A stretch of 10,422 nucleotides of DNA. Source: Deltaproteobacteria bacterium. Lineage in GTDB: Bacteria; Desulfobacterota; Syntrophia; Syntrophales; Smithellaceae. Positions 6,708 through 10,422 of the stretch are shown one piece after another. A model generated the notes under the pieces. The model made no database searches and was not told where the DNA came from. It worked only from the letters and a program-made list of their open reading frames with translations. The translations under genes and the position numbers were made by a program. Location: assembly GCA_009668925.1 (NCBI GenBank), contig SBEK01000139.1:1-10422 (forward strand), read 5' to 3'. The stretch's first letter is position 1; each line of letters opens with the position of its first letter.

Positions 6708-7469
6708 ATGAAAAAATCAATGTGTGCCGTTCTTTCTGTTGTGCTGCTGCTGATTTGTTTTGCTTCCGGACAGGCCAAGCCGCCCGTGCCCGTGAAAATG
6801 ACGAAGGGTGCAGCGCAGGTCACGGCGTTGAAGGGTAAGGCCGAGGTCATTTGCGCCGGGCAAAAAGGGGCGCAGCCTCTCCAGGTGAATGATCTTGTCC
6901 GGGGGGGATGCGAGGTGTCAACCGGAGCCGACAGCCGTTTGGAAATGGTTTTGCCGGACAAGAGTGTTGTTCGATTTTCCGAAAAGACGTCTTTTAAACT
7001 TATCGAAGTGGATGTCGCTGCCGACGGCAAGCGCTCCGTCGGGATTTCGGTGACGGTCGGTAAGATCTGGACGAAGGTGCGCAAAGCGCTGCCGGGGAAA
7101 GGGGATAAATTTGAGATATCCTGCTCAAATGCCGTTGCCGGTGTCCGCGGCACCGTATACCGTATGGATGTTGAGAAGGACCAATCAGCGCTGGTCAAGG
7201 TATACGACGGTGAAGTTCGTGTGGCGGGTGTCCCAAGGACAAAGTCCGCGGCGGATTCGGCTGCGGGGCCACCCAAACCTGTTGCCGGACCGACTGTCGT
7301 TGAAGGTCCCAAACCCGTGTCTATGGAAGAATGGGTGTACATTGTTAAAGCGATGCAGAAGATCCGGATCACCTCACAGGGGCAGGCCCGGGAACCCGAA
7401 TCCTTTACCGAAGCCGAAGATACGGATGCTTGGGTGAAGTGGAATAAAAGTAGAGATCAAAGACCATAA
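6708..7469 (+). CDS. Exported FecR-domain protein
   Basis: This 253-residue protein has a Sec signal peptide (hydrophobic core about 6–19, cleavage likely after GQA at 23) and one FecR-type domain. The domain spans about residues 35–172: VTALKGKAEVICAG, LVRGGCEVSTGADSRLEMVLPD, VTVGKIWTKV (115–124) and the signature FEISCSNAVAGVRGTVYRMDV, with VAGVRGT at 143–149. A Pro-rich linker (about 186–203) and a charged tail follow. Classic FecR is an inner-membrane anti-sigma regulator. Here there is no transmembrane anchor after the signal peptide, no ECF sigma gene and no TonB receptor, so a structural or ligand-binding periplasmic role is likelier. Two cysteines (50 and 68) could form a disulphide. 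The ribosome binding site GGGAG (6697–6701) sits 6 nt before the ATG. Confidence 0.85.
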   Translation: MKKSMCAVLSVVLLLICFASGQAKPPVPVKMTKGAAQVTALKGKAEVICAGQKGAQPLQVNDLVRGGCEVSTGADSRLEMVLPDKSVVRFSEKTSFKLIEVDVAADGKRSVGISVTVGKIWTKVRKALPGKGDKFEISCSNAVAGVRGTVYRMDVEKDQSALVKVYDGEVRVAGVPRTKSAADSAAGPPKPVAGPTVVEGPKPVSMEEWVYIVKAMQKIRITSQGQAREPESFTEAEDTDAWVKWNKSRDQRP

Positions 7470-7495
7470 ACGACGCACGGAAGTCGAATCCATTG

Positions 7496-8053
7496 ATGAA
7501 TATACCAAATTTTCTATCACTGTTGAGAGTCATCCTTGTTCCTGTCTTCGTCATTTTTCTGATTCAGTCGCAATACGACAGAGCCCTGGTCACTTTTGTG
7601 GTGGCGAGTGTGACGGATGCGCTGGACGGTGCCCTGGCGCGTCTCTTGAAATGTCAGACCACCTTGGGCGCTTATTTGGATCCAATTGCCGACAAGCTTT
7701 TGCTGGTCACGAGTTTTGTCACGCTGGCGATTTACGGTCTTATTCCGGGTTGGCTGGCTGTTATCGTTATTAGCCGCGATTTTATTATTTTGCTCGGCAT
7801 AGCGATTCTTAGCTTAATGTCAATATCCTACGAAATAAGGCCTGCTATCGTCGGCAAAATGACTACAGTCCTGCAGGTCGCGACTATTTTCCTCGCGTTG
7901 CTGTATAAGGCTGTGACCCATGATTTCGGATATTATTGGATTATCGCGCTTTGCTGGACGACCGCTTTATTTACAGTCATATCGGGTCTGGTTTACATCT
8001 TCCGGGGAATCAGGATACTGAACAAATCCGTACCCGAAGAGGTCAATAAGTAA
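7496..8053 (+). CDS. pgsA: CDP-diacylglycerol–glycerol-3-phosphate 3-phosphatidyltransferase
   Basis: PgsA makes phosphatidylglycerophosphate from CDP-diacylglycerol and glycerol 3-phosphate, the committed step to phosphatidylglycerol and cardiolipin, in the inner membrane. It has 185 residues, the usual size. The N-terminus MNIPNFLSLLRVILVPVFV is typical. The complete CDP-alcohol phosphotransferase motif D-x2-D-G-x2-A-R-x8-G-x3-D-x3-D spans residues 41–66 (Asp41, Asp44, Gly45, Ala48, Arg49, Gly58, Asp62, Asp66). Several hydrophobic membrane segments follow, and the protein ends in a charged cytoplasmic tail. The ATG at 7496 is preferred over the TTG immediately before it because family members begin MN(I/L)PN. 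It starts 26 bp after the FecR-domain gene and probably ends that transcript. Confidence 0.94.
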   Translation: MNIPNFLSLLRVILVPVFVIFLIQSQYDRALVTFVVASVTDALDGALARLLKCQTTLGAYLDPIADKLLLVTSFVTLAIYGLIPGWLAVIVISRDFIILLGIAILSLMSISYEIRPAIVGKMTTVLQVATIFLALLYKAVTHDFGYYWIIALCWTTALFTVISGLVYIFRGIRILNKSVPEEVNK

Positions 8054-8062
8054 GATATTTGC

Positions 8063-8091
8063 TTGACACATAAGCGTTTTCCTGCTAGTTC
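8063..8091 (+). promoter_or_regulatory. Candidate promoter for the tRNA-Val leader
   Basis: A perfect TTGACA (8063–8068) is followed after 17 bases by TAGTTC (8086–8091), preceded by TG as in an extended −10. The −10 is poor (TA only), so the call rests mainly on the −35. An exact inverted repeat AGCGTTT (8073–8079)/AAACGCT (8095–8101) spans the −10 and the expected start site and could be an operator. Transcription from here would give a leader of about 125 nt before tRNA-Val. Confidence 0.4.
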
Positions 8092-8126
8092 ACCAAACGC
8101 TAAAAGTTGAGTTCATTAGCACATAC

Positions 8127-8220
8127 ATCCCGTCAAAGATTGCGGGGGTATACAGAAAACGGGAATAATATTATTCCTTTAGGACCGAAGGTTTTCTGTG
8201 GTTGGATAGAGAAAATCTTC
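8127..8220 (+). ncRNA. Candidate structured leader with two exclusive hairpins
   Basis: The 172-bp gap between pgsA and tRNA-Val has no convincing gene but is rich in complementarity. A small hairpin pairs TCCCG (8128–8132) with CGGGG (8143–8147, one wobble). ACAGAAAAC (8152–8160) pairs exactly with GTTTTCTGT (8191–8199), enclosing the perfect 16-base palindrome GGAATAATATTATTCC (8162–8177). The same 3' arm, within 8187–8197, can instead pair with AGAAAATCTTC (8210–8220) over 11 positions with one G·U. The two stems cannot coexist. This could be a tRNA precursor leader, an attenuator-like switch or a small RNA. I recognise no known riboswitch or T-box. Confidence 0.35.
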
Positions 8221-8225
8221 CATAT

Positions 8226-8300
8226 AGGCAAGTAGCTCAGGGGGAGAGCGCCATCCTGACGCGGTGGATGTCCAGGGTTCAAATCCCTGCTTGCCTACCA
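8226..8300 (+). tRNA. tRNA-Val (anticodon GAC)
   Basis: A full cloverleaf of 75 nt can be drawn. The acceptor arms AGGCAAG/CTTGCCT pair over 7 bp. The D stem is GCTC/GAGC with a 7-nt loop. The anticodon stem CCATC/GGTGG has one T·G pair. The anticodon loop CTGACGC carries GAC at 8258–8260, for Val codons GUC and GUU. The variable loop is 5 nt, and the T arm is CAGGG-TTCAAAT-CCCTG. The discriminator is A, and CCA is encoded at 8298–8300. It lies on the thrS strand, upstream of a strong intrinsic terminator. Confidence 0.96.
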
Positions 8301-8341
8301 TTTTTCTTTAAACGCGGATATTCCGTACGTGCCGATAATTG

Positions 8342-8376
8342 AAAGGGCATCAGCAAAAATGGTGATGCCCTTTTAA
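8342..8376 (+). terminator. Intrinsic terminator or attenuator between tRNA-Val and thrS
   Basis: AAAGGGCATCA (8342–8352) and TGATGCCCTTT (8363–8373) form a perfect 11-bp stem with a 10-nt loop. The 3' arm runs into TTTT (8371–8374) followed by AAAA. This is the strongest terminator in the window. It would end the tRNA-Val transcript 41 nt after the tRNA. Because it also lies only about 42 nt before the thrS ATG, it could act as an attenuator if thrS is read from upstream. Confidence 0.8.
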
Positions 8377-8417
8377 AATGAAGTCCAATGGTGATCCGTT
8401 GGCTGACTGAGAACCTT

Positions 8418-10331
8418 ATGAATATAAAAATTGTTTTTCCTGATGGTAAGGAACAGAGCTTTTCCGCCGGTGCGACCGTACACGACGCGATCGCGGCCTG
8501 GCAAAAAGATACCCTTAAGTCCGCCGTTACTGCAAAAGTCAATGGTGTAAATGTTGATCTGAACTTTGTCCTCAGGGAAGATGCCAAAGTGGAACCGATT
8601 CTTCCGGCATCGCCGGAAGGGCTGTCGATTTTGCGCCACAGCATATCCCACGTCATGGCGCAGGCCGTTCAAGACGTCTTTAAAGGAGCCAAGGTCACCA
8701 TCGGCCCGTCTATTGAAGACGGCTTTTACTACGATTTTGAATATGCGGAGCCTTTTACGCTCGACGATTTTGAGAAGATCGAAAAACGCATGTGGGAAAT
8801 TGTTGCCGCGGATCATCCTTTTGTTCGGGAAGAACTGACGCGGGAGCAGGCGGTTCGGTTGTTTGCCGAAAAGGGTGAAGATTATAAAGTTGAAATCATT
8901 CGCGACCTGCCGGCCGACGTTTCCGTCGTCAGCGTATACAGGGATGGACAGTACGTAGATCTGTGCCGCGGGCCGCACATTCCGTCAACGGGAAAAATCA
9001 AAGCCTTTAAACTGCTTAGTGTCGCGGGCGCCTACTGGCGGGGCGACGAAAAAAATAAGATGCTTCAACGTATTTACGGCACCGGTTTTGCCGATAAGAA
9101 AGCGCTTGAAGAGTATCTGAATTTACTGGAAGAGGCTAAAAAAAGAGACCACCGGCGTTTGGGCAGGGAACTGGATCTGTTTCAGGTGAACGAAGAGGCC
9201 GGCGCAGGACTGGTTATCTTTCATCCCAAAGGGATGCTGCTTAGGTATCTTATCGAAGAGTGGGAGCGCAAAGAGCACTTGAAGCGCGGCTATGACATGG
9301 TGATGGGACCGCAGATTCTTAAGGTGGATCTGTGGAAGAAATCCGGCCACTTTGACCACTACCGGGATAATATGTATTTTACTGAAGTGGATGAGCAGAC
9401 CTATGGAATTAAGCCCATGAATTGTCTGGCCCACATGCTGATTTACAAATCAAAAATCCGCAGCTATCGGGATTTGCCACTCCGTTATTTCGAACTCGGT
9501 ACCGTTCATCGGCACGAGAAGACAGGGGTGTTGCACGGTTTGATGCGGGTGCGTCAATTTACGCAGGACGATGCGCATATCCTCTGTATGCCCGAACAGT
9601 TGAATTCCGAAATCCGGGCGATCGCCGATTTTGTCAATTATGCGATGGGGATTTTCGGTTTTGAATATGAAGTGGAATTGAGCACCAGACCGGAACATTC
9701 CATCGGGTCGGATGCGGATTGGGAACTGGCCACCACGGCGCTGGAAAACGCCCTCAAAGACAACAAGATCAGCTACGAAGTCAACGAAGGCGACGGTGCT
9801 TTTTACGGGCCCAAAATTGATTTCAAAATCAAAGATGCTTTAAAAAGAAAGTGGCAGTGCGCGACGATCCAGTGTGATTTTACGCTGCCCGAGCGATTTG
9901 ATCTCAGTTATATCGGTGCGGACGGTGAAAAGCATCGCCCCGTTATGCTGCATCGGGTGATTCTCGGCGCGATCGAGCGGTTTATGGGCGTTCTCATCGA
10001 ACAATATGCAGGTGCTTTCCCGGTCTGGCTGGCGCCGACGCAGTGCGTCTTGCTGACGGTGACGGACAAGCATATTCCTTACGCGCAGGAAGTTCACAAA
10101 AAATTGTTGGCCGCGGACATCCGTGCCGAAAAGTATTTTGACAATGAAAAATTAGGTTATAAAATACGCCAGGCTCAGTTGCAGAAGATTCCCTACATGC
10201 TGGTGATCGGCGACAAGGAAATGGAAGCGCAAACAGTGGCGCCGCGGCTGCGCGACGGCCAGAATCTCGGCGCGCTGCCCGTTGAACAATTCATTGATTT
10301 GGTACGCGAAATGTGTGAAAAAAAGAAATAA
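8418..10331 (+). CDS. thrS: Threonyl-tRNA synthetase
   Basis: ThrRS charges tRNA-Thr with threonine and hydrolyses mis-attached serine. It has 637 residues, full length. The TGS domain is about 1–62. The editing domain has H74-xxx-H78 (RHSISH) and C183-xxx-H187 (DLCRGPH), all four editing-site residues. The class II catalytic core runs from about 240, with motif 2 around 362–385 ([23 protein letters not shown]). Zinc ligands are Cys336 (PMNC), His387 (DDAH) and His512 (MLHR). The anticodon-binding domain is about 537–637. The ATG at 8418 is chosen because ThrRS proteins begin at this point ([10 protein letters not shown]); an in-frame GTG at 8388 would add ten unrelated residues. The ribosome binding site is weak (GAGAA). 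No convincing promoter is visible between the terminator and the start. infC follows, giving the classic thrS–infC order. Confidence 0.97.
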   Translation: MNIKIVFPDGKEQSFSAGATVHDAIAAWQKDTLKSAVTAKVNGVNVDLNFVLREDAKVEPILPASPEGLSILRHSISHVMAQAVQDVFKGAKVTIGPSIEDGFYYDFEYAEPFTLDDFEKIEKRMWEIVAADHPFVREELTREQAVRLFAEKGEDYKVEIIRDLPADVSVVSVYRDGQYVDLCRGPHIPSTGKIKAFKLLSVAGAYWRGDEKNKMLQRIYGTGFADKKALEEYLNLLEEAKKRDHRRLGRELDLFQVNEEAGAGLVIFHPKGMLLRYLIEEWERKEHLKRGYDMVMGPQILKVDLWKKSGHFDHYRDNMYFTEVDEQTYGIKPMNCLAHMLIYKSKIRSYRDLPLRYFELGTVHRHEKTGVLHGLMRVRQFTQDDAHILCMPEQLNSEIRAIADFVNYAMGIFGFEYEVELSTRPEHSIGSDADWELATTALENALKDNKISYEVNEGDGAFYGPKIDFKIKDALKRKWQCATIQCDFTLPERFDLSYIGADGEKHRPVMLHRVILGAIERFMGVLIEQYAGAFPVWLAPTQCVLLTVTDKHIPYAQEVHKKLLAADIRAEKYFDNEKLGYKIRQAQLQKIPYMLVIGDKEMEAQTVAPRLRDGQNLGALPVEQFIDLVREMCEKKK

Positions 10332-10352
10332 GTCATTTCTGAGCATTGTATC

Positions 10353-10367
10353 AGGAGGTGCCGTATA
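10353..10367 (+). promoter_or_regulatory. infC ribosome binding site and ATA start
   Basis: A perfect Shine–Dalgarno AGGAGG (10353–10358) is followed by a 6-nt spacer (TGCCGT) and ATA. It is the only textbook-perfect site in the window, and it sits in front of a poor start codon. That combination fits a gene whose initiation is meant to be sensed and discriminated by its own product. A GTG overlapping the site at 10358 runs into TAG–TTAA-type stops within a few codons and is not the start. Confidence 0.75.
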
Positions 10368-10422
10368 GTTAAGGATTTAAGGATCAACAGAGAAATAAAG
10401 TCGGCTACGGTCAGGGTCATTA
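10365..10422 (+). CDS. infC: Translation initiation factor IF-3 (5' end, cut by window end)
   Basis: The frame from 10365 reads (start)VKDLRINREIKSATVRVI, the typical IF-3 N-terminus (RINREI followed by the VRVI strand). The remaining ~155 residues lie beyond the window. IF-3 binds the 30S subunit, blocks premature 50S joining and proofreads start codons. The best start is ATA at 10365–10367, six bases after a perfect AGGAGG (10353–10358). In this frame no ATG, GTG or TTG occurs between the in-frame thrS stop (10329–10331) and the window end, so a non-canonical start is forced. Such starts are the basis of IF-3 autoregulation in enterobacteria (AUU there). It lies 33 bp after thrS, normally upstream of rpmI–rplT. 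Confidence 0.9.
   Translation, partial: MVKDLRINREIKSATVRVI

Noticed and set aside
6650..7372. Long open frame (240 codons) on the minus strand opposite the FecR-domain gene
   Set aside because: The plus strand here encodes a signal peptide and a clear FecR domain with a good ribosome binding site. The minus-strand product is Ser/Thr/Pro-rich without recognisable motifs, as expected of an antisense shadow.
8388..8417. GTG start for thrS ten codons upstream
   Set aside because: The added residues are not part of the TGS domain, and family members begin at the MNIKIVF position.
8054..8417. T-box riboswitch controlling thrS
   Set aside because: No specifier-loop architecture and no T-box core sequence (the AGGGUGG-type element) is visible. 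The hairpins found are of another kind.
8373..8978. Minus-strand open frame of about 200 codons opposite the start of thrS
   Set aside because: It lies opposite the well-conserved TGS and editing domains of ThrRS and has no recognisable motif or start signals.
1..10422. CRISPR array, insertion sequence, prophage or integron
   Set aside because: I saw no regularly spaced repeats, transposase, integrase or terminal inverted repeats with target duplications on either strand.

Overview
This looks like about 10.4 kb of chromosome from a Gram-negative bacterium with roughly 50% GC. Three observations support that: a lipoprotein signal, Sec-type signal peptides with periplasmic domains, and a housekeeping backbone running rplS–rnhB–yraN–rsmI and then pgsA–tRNA-Val–thrS–infC. 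Gene order and protein flavour suggest Desulfobacterota (former Deltaproteobacteria), perhaps the Syntrophales. That placement is recognition from memory and was not tested by a search.

Layout: (1) 2–1439, plus strand: the 3' part of rplS (ribosomal protein L19), then rnhB (RNase HII) overlapping yraN by one base. (2) 1567–3908, minus strand: a two-gene nucleotide-sugar operon, uxs then ugd. Together they convert UDP-glucose to UDP-glucuronate and then UDP-xylose. A good sigma70-type promoter lies in front of uxs. The cassette runs against the surrounding genes and separates yraN from rsmI. (3) 4012–4881: rsmI, the 16S rRNA C1402 2'-O-methyltransferase. (4) 4998–7469: four closely spaced genes that I can classify only by domain. 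They are a 120-aa protein with a duplicated short motif, an exported FlgT-N-like protein, a GNA1162-like lipoprotein and an exported FecR-domain protein. Spacing and signals suggest an uncharacterised envelope module. (5) 7496–8053: pgsA (phosphatidylglycerophosphate synthase). (6) 8054–8417: no protein gene. It holds a promoter candidate, a leader with mutually exclusive hairpins, tRNA-Val(GAC) and a strong intrinsic terminator or attenuator. (7) 8418–10331: thrS. (8) 10365 to the window end: the start of infC, which appears to use an ATA start codon behind a perfect AGGAGG.

Most of the window is translation and core envelope metabolism. The parts worth a second look are the 4998–7469 cluster, the structured region in front of tRNA-Val/thrS, the infC start codon and the antiparallel UDP-xylose cassette. 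I saw no CRISPR array, insertion sequence, phage gene or plasmid function.
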